Shown: piece after piece, positions 27,526 through 37,870 of the stretch
How positions within the stretch are numbered: the first letter of the stretch is position 1
Layout: each line of letters starts with the position of its first letter
Source of the DNA: Pirellulales bacterium
GTDB lineage: Bacteria > Planctomycetota > Planctomycetia > Pirellulales > JAEUIK01
Assembly (NCBI GenBank): GCA_019694435.1
Contig: JAIBBZ010000006.1
Location: forward strand, 62,001-126,000
Direction of reading: 5' to 3'
Length of the DNA: 64,000 nt
Position numbers and translations under genes: made by a program
The notes under the pieces: model-generated
Seen by the model: only the letters and a program-made list of their open reading frames with translations
Told to the model about the DNA's origin: nothing
Database searches by the model: none

Positions 27526-28863
27526 ATGAACTCAGCATTCGCCTGGTGTGTGTTGTGTGCGACGTGCGCGGCCGAGCCGCAGGGTGGGCCGGTCCGCGCG
27601 TTGGCAAACGACTATGTCACCGTTTATGAGTCGCCCGACCCGCAGGGCGTGTTCTGCTATACGCCGGGACTCTGCCGGCTCGGCAACGGTCGGCTCGTGG
27701 CGACCTTCGATTTGGGCGGGCCGGGTGTGCCCAAGCTGTCCGGACCAAAATCGGCTGCCTGCACCGAGCGTGGCGCCTGGCAGGGACACATCCTCACTTC
27801 GGACGACGGCGGCCGATCGTGGACCGAGCAGGCCTTGTTTCCCGGGATGCACGCGCGGCCCTTCGCCGCCGGCAATGCGCTGTACGTGCTCGGTCACACG
27901 ACCGACCTGTTCATCCTGCGCTCGGACGACAACGGCGACACCTGGAGTGAGCCGGTCGCGCTGACGTCGGGCCAGCGATGGCACCAGTCGGCGTGCAACG
28001 TGCATTACGCCAACGATTGCGTCTATCTCGTGATGGAGCGCCGTGTCGGCAACGAGCTGCCCGGCTGGTACGTCGGCGAGCTGGCGCCGGTGTTGATGCG
28101 CGGCCGTCTGAGCGACGATCTGACCCGGCGCGAGAACTGGACGCTGGCCAGCGAACTCTCGTTCCGCGACGCCGTACCGCATGACGCAGCGGGGCCCGCG
28201 GTGGACTTCGTTGGCATCCCGTTCTTTTCTGCGCCGTGGCCGGAGGGCAGCCTGGTGGCACCGCGGCGCAAGATGGCGCCGCCCGGCTGGCTCGAGGCCA
28301 ACGTCGTCGAGTTCGTCGACCCGAACCATTTGTGGCACGATCCGCGGGGTAAGACGTTTCACCTCTGGATGCGGGCACACACGGGCGGGACGGGCTTTGC
28401 AGCGGTCGCCAAGGTGACCGAACAGGCCGACGGCAGCCTGGTGACACAGCTCGAACAGGCCCCCTCGGGGCGCAAAATGCTCTACGTGCCATGTCCCGGC
28501 GGGCAGATGCGGTTCCATGTGCTCTACGACGAGCCGAGCCGGCTGTTTTGGCTGCTCAGCTCGCAGGCCACCGATTCGATGACCCACCCCGAACAGCTGG
28601 GGGCCGACCGCTATAACCTCGCGAATAACGAACGGCACCGTTTACAGCTGCACTTTTCGCGGAACATGGTCGACTGGTGCTTCGCGGGGCTGGTGGCAAA
28701 GGGGGATTCCCCACGCCAGGCTCGGCACTATGCGAGCCTGGTCGTCGACGGCGACGATTTGCTCGTCCTCAGCCGGTCGGGCGACCATCGTGCCAAGACC
28801 GCACACGACGGCAATCTCATTACCCTGCATCGAGTTAGCGATTTTCGGCAGCTCGTCTATTGA
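27526..28863 (+). CDS. Sialidase-like BNR-repeat protein
   Basis: 445 residues. Two clear Asp-box (BNR) motifs, SDDGGRSW (about 92-99) and SDDNGDTW (about 133-140), sit in a six-bladed propeller-type sequence. The N-terminus (MNSAFAWCVLCATCAAEP) may be a short signal peptide. Sialidase-fold proteins of planctomycetes act on diverse glycans or have no known activity; the Arg triad cannot be assigned by eye, so neuraminidase activity is unproven. It lies divergent from the HD gene, 81 bases away. No downstream partner on the same strand within 390 bases. Confidence 0.8.
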   Translation: MNSAFAWCVLCATCAAEPQGGPVRALANDYVTVYESPDPQGVFCYTPGLCRLGNGRLVATFDLGGPGVPKLSGPKSAACTERGAWQGHILTSDDGGRSWTEQALFPGMHARPFAAGNALYVLGHTTDLFILRSDDNGDTWSEPVALTSGQRWHQSACNVHYANDCVYLVMERRVGNELPGWYVGELAPVLMRGRLSDDLTRRENWTLASELSFRDAVPHDAAGPAVDFVGIPFFSAPWPEGSLVAPRRKMAPPGWLEANVVEFVDPNHLWHDPRGKTFHLWMRAHTGGTGFAAVAKVTEQADGSLVTQLEQAPSGRKMLYVPCPGGQMRFHVLYDEPSRLFWLLSSQATDSMTHPEQLGADRYNLANNERHRLQLHFSRNMVDWCFAGLVAKGDSPRQARHYASLVVDGDDLLVLSRSGDHRAKTAHDGNLITLHRVSDFRQLVY

Positions 28864-29259
28864 AGTCTTGGCGGCGGCGTCAGCAATGCAGCCCCCGGGA
28901 CGACATCTGTCCTTTGTTTGGCTCCGGTGAAGGATCCGATCATCGATCCGCAGCCGTGGCAATAAGTCTCCCCGTCCGCGTGCGAATACAGCATGCGTCG
29001 CGCTGCGCGCCGACAAGGTCCAGGCGATCTGTTTGGCTTCTCCCCGCATCGAAAAAAACCTCGTGCGGCCGGCTGGCAAGCTGCGGGAACCTTGACCGAA
29101 TCGTTGACACCCGTTTTTCGGCTGACGATACTTTTGCCATGTAACAAGGGCAATTCTGGTAAGTTGGGCAAGATATCGCGCACTCGAAAAGGAGACGATT
29201 GTCTCGTCTTCATCTGAGCGGGGCGCCGCGGGCCGGATCATCAATCGGGGAAGTTCGCC
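28864..29259. other. Intergenic with promoter for the cadherin-like gene
   Basis: About 396 bases. No gene is recognised. It contains a promoter-like sequence at 29104-29132 and the ribosome site GGGGAAG (29247-29253) before the ATG at 29260. Confidence 0.5.
29104..29132 (+). promoter_or_regulatory. Candidate sigma70-type promoter
   Basis: Perfect TTGACA (29104-29109), 17-base spacer, GATACT (29127-29132; four of six matches), about 127 bases before the start of the giant cadherin-like gene. Confidence 0.5.
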
Positions 29260-32200
29260 ATGAATCGGTTTGGGCAACAAGAGCCGGAATGCGCATCGAG
29301 CCGCAAACGGTCGCGCAGGGCGTCGGCGAGCCAACGCAAGATGTGGCTGAGCACCCGTGGCCGCGCGAGCTTCGCGCGGTATGCCGCGCTGGAACCGCTG
29401 GAACAGCGGACCGTGCTGGCCGCGCCGGTGGCCATCGACGACCTGGCCGTAACGGTCGACGACGTGCCCGTCGTCATGAGCGTCATGGCGAACGATTTTG
29501 ATCAGGACATCGGCGGCGGTATCAGTCTCAGCTCGGGCGTCATCGTCGCGCCGCCGCAGCACGGCACGGCCGTGTTCAATCCCGCGTCGGGGGCGCTGGT
29601 CTACGATCCTGTTCCGGGGTTCACCGGCAGCGATCAGATCCTGTACACGGTAAGGAACCTGGCGGGCGTCACTTCGAATGTGGCGACGGCGCGGATCAAC
29701 GTGCTTCCCATCACCACTGTTCCGCTCGCGATCCCCGACCTGTTCGGGACGGAAGAAGACCGGCCAATCACGTTCGACGTACTGGCCAACGACGTGTCGA
29801 TCGGGGCCCCGCTCGACCGCACGACGATCGAAATCACCTCTCCGCCGACGCTCGGTTCGGCCTATGTCGACCCGTTCACAGGGATCATCACCTATAGCCC
29901 GAACACGCAGGCGGCAGGCCAGGACACGTTCTCGTATCGCGTGCGCAACACGGCCGGCATCCCGTCGAACGTGGCGCTCGTAGGCGTGACGATTCTCCCG
30001 GTCGCTGATCCGCCGATCGCGAATAACGACGTGGCGGTCGTGCCTGAGGACACGCCCACGCCGATCGGCATCCTCGGGAACGACACGGTCTTGCCGGGCG
30101 AAGCCGCGATCGACACGAATTCGGTGGTGATCCTGCAACAGCCCACCAAGGGCATTTTCGTGGGGACGGGCGGCGCGTTGCTCTATACGCCATTCCCCAA
30201 TGTGACGGGCAACGACAGCTTTACCTACACGGTAGCCTCGACGGCGGGCGCCCGATCGCTGCCGGCCTTGGTCACCATCTTTATCGCACCGGTGAACGAT
30301 GCCCCGGTCGCCGTCGACGACACCGGACAAGTCTTCGAAAACACTCAGACGACGTTCGTCGTCGCCGCCAACGACACCGACATCGACGGTACGATCATCG
30401 CCAACACGGTGACGATCGTATCGGGACCCAATCACGGCGTCGCGGTCGTCGATCCGGCCAGCGGAGCGATCTTCTACACGCCCACGACGGACTACTCGGG
30501 CCCCGACCTCATTCAATACCGTGTGCGCGACAACCAAGGCACGCTGTCCAACGTCGCCACGCTGCGGATTACCGTACTCGAAGTAAACACGCTGCCGGTG
30601 GCCGTGAACGATTTCGGCTCGACGCTCGAGGAAGTGGCCACCATGATCAATCTGGTGGCCAACGACACGGACCAGGACAACGGCATCAATCCGGCTTCGG
30701 TCACGATCGTGACTGCGGCCACGAACGGATTCGTGACGGTCAATGCCCTCGGCGTGGCGACGTATACGCCGAAGCCGAATTTTTCGGGCATCGACACCTT
30801 CCGCTACACGGTGCGCGACAACGGCGGGGCGTTGTCGAATGTGGCGACGGTCACCGTCTCGGTGCAGGAAGTGAACGACGGTCCGATCATTCCCGACCAG
30901 GACGTGTCGACGCCCGTCAACATCAATCGCGTGATTCCCTTGACGGCGCTGGGGACCGACGTCGACGGTACGATCGTGCCGGCCACGATCGCGCTGGTGC
31001 TCGAACCGGCACACGGCGAACTGATCATCAACCAGATCTCCGGCGACGCGATCTACGTGCCGGCGAGCGGCTACAGCGGACTCGACGTGTTCACCTATCG
31101 TGTGCGCGACGACGACAATGCCGTTTCGAACCTGGCCACGGTGATCATTCGCGTCGGCAATCCAGTGTCGATTGCCGGCTCCGTCTATCTCGACGCAAAC
31201 AACAGCGGTGCCCGCGACGCAGGCGAGATCGGGCTGCCGGGCATCGAGGTCCGGATCTCGAAGACCGACGGGCCGTTCACGTTCACGCAGACCGTGTTCA
31301 CCGACGCCAGCGGCAATTACAGCCTGGCGACCTCGCCGCAGTTTGGCACCTTGCCGCCGGGTACCTACGACATCGTCGAAATCCAACCGGTCGCCTATCT
31401 CGACGGCAAAGACACCGCCGGCTTGCCGCCGCCCTCCGGCGCCGTGCAGAACGATCGTTTCAATTCGATCTCGATCCCGTCGGGCACCGCGGCCACCGGA
31501 TTCCTGTTCGGCGAAGGCAACGCCAAGCCGGGGTTCGCGGAACTGATTGCCACGGGCCGGTTCTACAACGCGGCGATCGGCGCCAATGGGCTGACGATCT
31601 TCGGTGCCTCGACGCAGGACATCAACCTGGTACCTGGCCCGATCTTCCTGGCGTTCAACGGCGGGTGGGACGGCTCGGCCACCTTCCAGGCCGACTATGC
31701 GCCGATTCCCGAGTTCGTGTCGCTGATCTTGTATGACGCGAACTTGCTGAATCCGGTCACGGGGACGATCGTCAACAATACGCGCACGACGCTCACGGCC
31801 ACAGCCGCGCCTGGAGTGGCGCGCGTGTTGCGCGTCGAGGGACCCAGCCCGAGCGTCGACCTGTCGGCCGTGTTGGCGAATCCGCCGCTCGCGCTGCAGG
31901 CGTTTTCTCCCGAGGACACGGTCGGCGTGGTCGATCCGGCTACGGCCGGCTTCTTCCTCCGGGCCACGAACAACACGGGCGTGGCCGATATCGCGCCGTT
32001 CAACTACGGCTATGCCTCGCCGTCGCTCATTCCGCTGTCGGGCGACTGGGACGGCGACGGCATCGATACGCCGGGCGTATATAACCGCGCGACGGCGACG
32101 TTCTATCTGCGGAATTCGAACACCACCGGCGCGGGACAGATCACCGTGCAATTCGGCATGGCCAACTGGCTGCCGGTGGTCGGCGACTGGAACGGCGACG

Positions 32201-33102
32201 GCATCGACACGATCGGTGCTTATAGCCCGCTGACCGCCCAGTTCTTCCTCCGCAACAGCAACTCGACGGGCACCGCCGACATCGCGCCCTTCAACTACGG
32301 CGTGCCGGGTTGGATTCCCTTGGCCGGCGACTGGGACGGCGACGGCATCGATACGATCGCCGTCCACAATAGTGCCACCGCGCAATACTTCCTGCGCAAC
32401 TCGAACACCACGGGCGTCTCCGACGTGCCAGGCTTCAACTACGGCATACCGGGCTGGGTGCCCCTGATGGGCGACTGGAACGGCGACGGCGTCGATACGG
32501 TCGGGGTGTACGACCGCAGCACGGCGACGTTTTACCTGCGCAACTCGAACACGACCGGCGTCGCCGACTTGCCGGCGTTCAACTACGGCATGCCGGGGTG
32601 GTTCCCGATCATCGGACATTGGACGGCGCCGGAATCGCCGTTGCAGGTCGCCGGCAGGGCGACCGACGCCCTGGTGCCGGCGCTCGCGGACGCCGATTTG
32701 TCGCCGCTGGTGGCCGAGGCGATCGATCGCTGGGCGGCGACCGGGTTGCCCAGCGCGTGGGTCAGCCTGTTGCAGCAGACCAAGGTGACGGTGGCCGATT
32801 TGCCGGGCGACTTGCTCGGAACGGCCGCCGGTACACACGTGCAGATCGACGTTAACGCCGCGGGACGCGGGTGGTATGTCGACGAGACGCCGAACGAAGA
32901 CGAGGAATATGCCCTGTTGGCCGACGGCTGGCAGGCGCTCGGTGGCGACGCCGCCGGACGCATCGACCTGCTCAGCGTCATCGCGCACGAGCTGGGGCAC
33001 GTGCTCGGACTGCCCGACGTGGACGACGCCCATTCCGGCGAGGGTTGGACCGAGGTCATGGGCGAGACGCTAGCGGCAGGCGAACGGAGGCTGCCGCGCT
33101 GA
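29260..33102 (+). CDS. Giant exported cadherin-like/FG-GAP protein with HExxH
   Basis: 1280 residues. A long basic N-terminus precedes LEPLEQRTVLA (44-54), the planctomycete export-type motif. Then come about six cadherin-like tandem repeats (58-640; VLANDVS/VAANDTDIDG, VFTYRVRDD), a SdrD-like B domain (about 640-760; SIAGSVYLDANNSGARDAGE), and four FG-GAP-like modules (about 905-1125; GDWDGDGIDT, FYLRNSNTTG, FNYG) of about 47 residues each. The end is a metalloprotease-type region with HELGHVLGLPD at 1243-1253 (HExxHxxGxxD, matrixin-like zinc motif) and a terminal EVMGETLAAGERR. The repeats suggest a surface-exposed structural or adhesive protein. Whether the short HExxH end is an active protease is unclear, as little of a protease fold precedes it. 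Ribosome site GGGGAAG, six bases before ATG. Confidence 0.88.
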   Translation: MNRFGQQEPECASSRKRSRRASASQRKMWLSTRGRASFARYAALEPLEQRTVLAAPVAIDDLAVTVDDVPVVMSVMANDFDQDIGGGISLSSGVIVAPPQHGTAVFNPASGALVYDPVPGFTGSDQILYTVRNLAGVTSNVATARINVLPITTVPLAIPDLFGTEEDRPITFDVLANDVSIGAPLDRTTIEITSPPTLGSAYVDPFTGIITYSPNTQAAGQDTFSYRVRNTAGIPSNVALVGVTILPVADPPIANNDVAVVPEDTPTPIGILGNDTVLPGEAAIDTNSVVILQQPTKGIFVGTGGALLYTPFPNVTGNDSFTYTVASTAGARSLPALVTIFIAPVNDAPVAVDDTGQVFENTQTTFVVAANDTDIDGTIIANTVTIVSGPNHGVAVVDPASGAIFYTPTTDYSGPDLIQYRVRDNQGTLSNVATLRITVLEVNTLPVAVNDFGSTLEEVATMINLVANDTDQDNGINPASVTIVTAATNGFVTVNALGVATYTPKPNFSGIDTFRYTVRDNGGALSNVATVTVSVQEVNDGPIIPDQDVSTPVNINRVIPLTALGTDVDGTIVPATIALVLEPAHGELIINQISGDAIYVPASGYSGLDVFTYRVRDDDNAVSNLATVIIRVGNPVSIAGSVYLDANNSGARDAGEIGLPGIEVRISKTDGPFTFTQTVFTDASGNYSLATSPQFGTLPPGTYDIVEIQPVAYLDGKDTAGLPPPSGAVQNDRFNSISIPSGTAATGFLFGEGNAKPGFAELIATGRFYNAAIGANGLTIFGASTQDINLVPGPIFLAFNGGWDGSATFQADYAPIPEFVSLILYDANLLNPVTGTIVNNTRTTLTATAAPGVARVLRVEGPSPSVDLSAVLANPPLALQAFSPEDTVGVVDPATAGFFLRATNNTGVADIAPFNYGYASPSLIPLSGDWDGDGIDTPGVYNRATATFYLRNSNTTGAGQITVQFGMANWLPVVGDWNGDGIDTIGAYSPLTAQFFLRNSNSTGTADIAPFNYGVPGWIPLAGDWDGDGIDTIAVHNSATAQYFLRNSNTTGVSDVPGFNYGIPGWVPLMGDWNGDGVDTVGVYDRSTATFYLRNSNTTGVADLPAFNYGMPGWFPIIGHWTAPESPLQVAGRATDALVPALADADLSPLVAEAIDRWAATGLPSAWVSLLQQTKVTVADLPGDLLGTAAGTHVQIDVNAAGRGWYVDETPNEDEEYALLADGWQALGGDAAGRIDLLSVIAHELGHVLGLPDVDDAHSGEGWTEVMGETLAAGERRLPR
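31900..32620 (+). repeat. FG-GAP-like module array 1
   Basis: Tandem coding modules of 141-144 bases, each with a GGCGACTGG...GGCGACGGC core encoding GDWxGDGID. Cores lie near 32040, 32180, 32325 and 32470. The same DNA-level module occurs again in the next gene at about 36975-37440. Confidence 0.75.
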
Positions 33103-33250
33103 TGTGTGGGCAAACAATCGAGGGGTTCTCATTGGAGCGCGAAGCGCCAAGCAGGGATCGAGACGACTGCGTCTCGCAATCGAGTTTGACGCCGATCGCC
33201 ACTTGCGATCCGGCGGGCGGTACGGGCCGCCCAGGTAATCAGGGAGCAGT

Positions 33251-36200
33251 ATGATGCGGTGGAATTCGTCGCGTGCCAAAACCCATCGGGTCCACGCCGA
33301 GATGCTGGAGCGGCGCGAACTGCTTGCGGCCGCTCCGGTGCCGACGCACGTCGTCCCTTTTCCGGCATACGGCAATCCGGGCGTGCTGACCGCCGGCCAG
33401 GAACAACGCACCTATTTGTATGCGAATGGCACGTCGCTCACCGAAATCGTGCCGGGCTCGGCCGAGGCCCAGAGCCTCGCGGCAATGCAAGCTGCCCTTC
33501 CCGAACCTGGCGATCCTGGCGGTAACTCGCCATTCGAGATCGTGATCCTGCCCAGCGATGCGCTCACACAGCCACAGAACCGGGCCTGGTGGGTCAACTA
33601 TGAGAAGGCGGCCGACGTCTGGGAACAGTTCTTCGACGACCCGGTGACGATTTTCATCGACGCCGACATCGGGGGACTTCCTCCCGGGGTGTTGGGCGTC
33701 ACGTCGTCGGTGCCCCTCTTGTCCGACTATGGGACGATGCGCCAGGCGTTGATCAACGACGCCGAGCCGGACGATGCGATCGTCAACTCGTTGCCGCTCT
33801 CCAATGAAGCGTCGGCCATCGTGCCGATCGGATTCAATCTCACCGGCGCCGTCGCCGGCAACAAGGCGAACTTAAAGGCCTTGGGCTTCCGCGGGCTCGA
33901 CGAGGCGTTTGGACCGAGCGACGGGAAGATCACGCTCAGCACCGATGCCGCTATTGCTTGGGATTTCGACGACACCAATGGCATCAATGGCTACTCGGTC
34001 CTCTCCGTGATGTTGCACGAGATCGGCCACTTGCTCGGGTTTGTTTCGGATGTCGACGTCGTCGATAACGCGATCTTCAACTTCACCACCAGCCCCGTCG
34101 CGCCGACGTTGCTCGATTTGTTCCGTTTTGAAAACGACGTCCCTGGACACGATCCGACGTCGGCGGCGGACTTCCGCAATTTCCCGCGATTCCTGGCGTC
34201 CGGAGGCGAAGCAGTCACCGACACGATTGAGGACGAATGGCGGATGTCGACCGGTTCGAAGACCGGCGACGGCGGCCAGGCGAGCCACTGGAAGGACGAG
34301 TTCTTCACCGGCACGCAGGTCGGCATCATGGACCCGACCGGGGAATTCAACGTCGAGACTCTGGTGGAGCGATCGGATCGGCGGATCTTCGATCTGATGG
34401 GTTACGACACGCTCTGGCCGGGTGAACTCTCCGACTTGCTCGGTGCGTCGTTCGCGGCCGTCGGCACGACGACCGCCAGCGGCGGCGACACCGTGCCGAT
34501 CCAATACCGGGTTCGCAACGCCGGTGAGATCGCGGCGCCCTATTTCCGCGTGCAATTCGTCCTGAGCAACAATCAGTCCTACGAGCCGCTCTTCGACGCC
34601 ATTGTCGGCGAGTACACCGTCGACGGTTTGGGCGGACTCACGCAGTCGTCGTTGCGCACGGCGTCGGTCGTCCTGCCAGGGCCGACGAACATCGCATATT
34701 TCGGCAATATCACGCCGCGTACGATGTACTTGTTGATGATCACCGACGCGTACGATGAAGCCTACGAACAATCGGAGATCAACAACCTCGGAGTGAGCAT
34801 CGGCATCGACAAGGTCCCACTATTCGTCGATCCGCTCGGCCTGGGCATCGACTTGACCGGGGCGTCCCTCCTCGCGACGCCCGATGCGGGTACGCCCGGC
34901 ACCCCGATTCAAGTCAACTACCAGATCGCCAACAACGGCAACGTCGATGTGAATGCCCCATTCGACGTGCACTTCTATCTCAGCACCAACACCGGCCTCG
35001 ATCCGTCGGACTATTTCCTCGGGTCCCAGCATTTCGACGGTCTGACGCGCAATACGGTCACGCCGACGGCGACGAAGAACTTCGTCCTGCCGGCTGCTGA
35101 AAACCCGATCTACGGCGCGGGCAACGGCACCTACTTCATCACGATGTTCACCGATTTCGGTGACGATATTCCCGAGGCGAACGAAACCAACAACTTCAGC
35201 GTCGGACAGGGTACGGACTACGATACGATCCAGATCACCATCCTGCCGCCGGGCCCGGATCTCAAGGGCCGCATGTTCGACGTGGTACCCAGCGACGTTT
35301 CAGCCGGTACCGCGGTGCCCATCCATTTCAAGGTCGAAAACACGGGTAACGTCAACGCTGGTCCGTTCCGGGTGAATTTTTATCTGAGCCACGACAACCA
35401 GATTACGACGACCGATTATTTCATCGGCCAGTACCTGTTCACCGGCCTGACCCAGTCCACGCTCTCGCCGCTGCTGACGCAGATCGTCACGCTGCCGCAG
35501 GTCGATTCGGCATTTTGGAACGGCACAGGCACCTACACCATCGGCATGATCGTCGACGCCGATATCCAGGTCAGCGAGGTGAACGAAACGGACAACGCGA
35601 ACCTGGGCCAGACCATCGACCTCGAAACGCTGAACATCACGCTCAACGCGCCCCCTGCCAACCTGCGGGGTACCCATTTCAACCTCTTGCCCGCACAAGT
35701 GTCGGTCGGCACGCCGTTCAACGCGGAATTCACCGTCGAGAACAACGGCAGCACGGCGGCGCCTTCGTTCGAGGTGCGGTTCTATCTCAGCCGCGACGAG
35801 GCCATCACGACCGGCGACACCCTGCTGTTCACGCGGATCATTCCCGGCTTGGCGATCGGCGCGAACACGGGCAACTTGCTGCAAACGCTCGACCTGCCGC
35901 TGGGCACGCAAACCGGGCCGGCCTACATCGGCATGATTGTCGATCCGCTCGGCGCAATCGCCGAAACGAACGAGGGCGACAACGCCAACCGCGGATCGCT
36001 GCTCGACCGCGAGGTCACCGAGATCGTTCCGCCGGACCCCGCCACGGTCAACCTGCCTCAACTCCGCGGCACGTCTTTCGACGTCGTACCCGCGGAGGTG
36101 ACGGCCGGCAACAGCTTCGACATCCAGTACCGCGTCGAGAACCAAGGCGCCGCGGCGGCCGGGGCCTTCGAAGTGCGCTTCTACGCGAGCAGCGACGAGG

Positions 36201-37825
36201 ACATCAGCACGGCCGACGTCTTGCTGGGCACGCAGGCCTTCGCCAGTCTGGGCGCGTTCGCCAATACCGGGATCCTCGCCAAGCAACTGACCCTGCCGGC
36301 TCAGACGCCGCTGGGACCGCTGTTTATCGGCATGATCATCGATCCGGCCGGAGTGATCGGCGAATCGAACGAGGAGGATAATCGCAATCGCGGCCCCGGT
36401 CTCGACAGCGACAACCTGGTCGTCGTGACACCGCCTCCGCCGCCGGTGTTGCTCAGCGACTTGAAAGGCGCCGGCTTCAACGTCGTGCAGACGACGGCCG
36501 CGCCGGGCACTAAGGTCGATATCCAGTACACCGTCGTCAATGCCTCGGCCGTGGCCGGAGCGGGCAACTTCGTGGTCCGCTTCTACGTGAGCAACAATCC
36601 GATTCTCGGCGCCGGCGGCACCGATACGCTCCTCGGCGAGCAAGCGATCAATGGCTTGCCGATCTCCGGCTCGACCGGCATTCTGACGAAATCTCTCACG
36701 CTGCCTGGCAATTTTTCCGCGGTCCCGGCGTACATCTGCATGCTCATCGATGCCACCGACGCCGTGCTCGAGAGCAACGAGGTGAACAACCGCAATCAGG
36801 GCGTGGGCTTTGATAGCGACACGCTGCTGATTGATGGGCCGCCCATTGCGCAGGTTGCCGCCAACGTGTGGGTGGGCGCCTTCGCACCGGCCAGTGCGCA
36901 GTTTGCCGTGGGCTTCCCCGGCAACCCCGGCGCACCCAACATGAACTGGACGATGGGGATCCCGGGCTGGCTGTCGATTTCCGGCGACTGGAACGGCGAC
37001 GGCATCGATACCGTCGGCCTCTACAACCCGGCCACCGCGCAGTTCTTCCTGTCCAATGCGCTGGGCAACTCGATTGCCGACGTGACGCCGTTCACCTATG
37101 GCATGCCGGGTTGGATCCCGCTGGCTGGCGACTGGAACAATGACGGCATCGACACCGTCGGCCTCTACAATCCGGCCACGGCGCAGTTCTTCCTCCGCAA
37201 CGCGAACACGACCGGCACGGCCGACATCGCGCCGTTCAATTATGGCCTGCCGAACTGGCGGCCCGTGGTCGGCGACTGGAACGGCGACGGCATCGACACC
37301 ATCGGCCTGTACCAACCTTCTTCGGCCTCGTTCTTCCTGCGCAATACCAACTCGACCGGCGTGGCCGACGTCACACCGTTCAACTACGGGATGGCCAGTT
37401 GGCTACCCGTCAGCGGCGACTGGAACAGCGACGAGAGCGATTCGGTCGGCGTATACAACCCGGTCACCGGGCAGTTGTTCCTCCGCAATTCGAACACGAC
37501 CGGCGTGGCCGATGTCGCCCCGCTGGTCGTCGGCTCGGGCAACGGCCTGCCGCTGGCCGGGAAGTACACGGCCGGTAGCGGCCTGAACGCCACGACGCTG
37601 CTCAATTCCGCTGCGAGCCAGCCGAGCGTGCCGTCTGCGCTGCCTTTGGCGATGATCACCTCCAGCTCGATGCAGATGCCTGCCAGCACGCTTGCGGATC
37701 CAATGCCGGCTGTCGATCCGCCGGCCGATAGCGACGCGCTCGATCTGGCCGAAACCCGCACCGCCCGCCCGGTCGACTATGCCCGGGAGGTCGACAAGCT
37801 TATGAGCGGGCTCGACGAGCTGTAA
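33251..37825 (+). CDS. Giant exported metalloprotease with CARDB and FG-GAP repeats
   Basis: 1524 residues. The N-terminal export motif LERRELLAA (about 19-27) is followed by a metalloprotease domain (about 50-390) with HEIGHLLGFVSD at 256-267 (HExxHxxGxxxD) and IMDPTGE before the domain end. The region resembles the NF038122-type secreted metalloprotease family from memory. Six CARDB-like adhesion repeats follow (about 395-1195; e.g. GTPFNAEFTVENNGS, FDIQYRVENQG, ending in ETNEGDN-type turns), then four or five FG-GAP-like modules (about 1210-1440), and a Ser/Ala-rich tail. Probably a cell-surface or secreted zinc protease with long adhesive stalk. Start at the first of two adjacent ATGs; AGGGAG lies at 33241-33246. 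Shares FG-GAP modules with the preceding gene. Confidence 0.88.
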   Translation: MMRWNSSRAKTHRVHAEMLERRELLAAAPVPTHVVPFPAYGNPGVLTAGQEQRTYLYANGTSLTEIVPGSAEAQSLAAMQAALPEPGDPGGNSPFEIVILPSDALTQPQNRAWWVNYEKAADVWEQFFDDPVTIFIDADIGGLPPGVLGVTSSVPLLSDYGTMRQALINDAEPDDAIVNSLPLSNEASAIVPIGFNLTGAVAGNKANLKALGFRGLDEAFGPSDGKITLSTDAAIAWDFDDTNGINGYSVLSVMLHEIGHLLGFVSDVDVVDNAIFNFTTSPVAPTLLDLFRFENDVPGHDPTSAADFRNFPRFLASGGEAVTDTIEDEWRMSTGSKTGDGGQASHWKDEFFTGTQVGIMDPTGEFNVETLVERSDRRIFDLMGYDTLWPGELSDLLGASFAAVGTTTASGGDTVPIQYRVRNAGEIAAPYFRVQFVLSNNQSYEPLFDAIVGEYTVDGLGGLTQSSLRTASVVLPGPTNIAYFGNITPRTMYLLMITDAYDEAYEQSEINNLGVSIGIDKVPLFVDPLGLGIDLTGASLLATPDAGTPGTPIQVNYQIANNGNVDVNAPFDVHFYLSTNTGLDPSDYFLGSQHFDGLTRNTVTPTATKNFVLPAAENPIYGAGNGTYFITMFTDFGDDIPEANETNNFSVGQGTDYDTIQITILPPGPDLKGRMFDVVPSDVSAGTAVPIHFKVENTGNVNAGPFRVNFYLSHDNQITTTDYFIGQYLFTGLTQSTLSPLLTQIVTLPQVDSAFWNGTGTYTIGMIVDADIQVSEVNETDNANLGQTIDLETLNITLNAPPANLRGTHFNLLPAQVSVGTPFNAEFTVENNGSTAAPSFEVRFYLSRDEAITTGDTLLFTRIIPGLAIGANTGNLLQTLDLPLGTQTGPAYIGMIVDPLGAIAETNEGDNANRGSLLDREVTEIVPPDPATVNLPQLRGTSFDVVPAEVTAGNSFDIQYRVENQGAAAAGAFEVRFYASSDEDISTADVLLGTQAFASLGAFANTGILAKQLTLPAQTPLGPLFIGMIIDPAGVIGESNEEDNRNRGPGLDSDNLVVVTPPPPPVLLSDLKGAGFNVVQTTAAPGTKVDIQYTVVNASAVAGAGNFVVRFYVSNNPILGAGGTDTLLGEQAINGLPISGSTGILTKSLTLPGNFSAVPAYICMLIDATDAVLESNEVNNRNQGVGFDSDTLLIDGPPIAQVAANVWVGAFAPASAQFAVGFPGNPGAPNMNWTMGIPGWLSISGDWNGDGIDTVGLYNPATAQFFLSNALGNSIADVTPFTYGMPGWIPLAGDWNNDGIDTVGLYNPATAQFFLRNANTTGTADIAPFNYGLPNWRPVVGDWNGDGIDTIGLYQPSSASFFLRNTNSTGVADVTPFNYGMASWLPVSGDWNSDESDSVGVYNPVTGQLFLRNSNTTGVADVAPLVVGSGNGLPLAGKYTAGSGLNATTLLNSAASQPSVPSALPLAMITSSSMQMPASTLADPMPAVDPPADSDALDLAETRTARPVDYAREVDKLMSGLDEL
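36900..37560 (+). repeat. FG-GAP-like module array 2
   Basis: Four to five tandem coding modules of about 141-144 bases with GDWNGDGID-type cores near 36985, 37130, 37272 and 37420. Long stretches are nearly identical in DNA to array 1 (31900-32620), for example the ggcgactggaacggcgacgg core. Confidence 0.75.
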
Positions 37826-37870
37826 CACCGGGCCAACAGGGCCGGGCCGCCGGCGCTGGGCTGCGGCTCG

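Noticed and set aside
28642..33033. A 1463-codon open frame on the minus strand opposite the cadherin-like gene
   Set aside because: Its product is repetitive Arg/His/Asp-rich sequence typical of the antisense of GC-rich repeats; the plus strand has a coherent domain architecture with a promoter and ribosome site.
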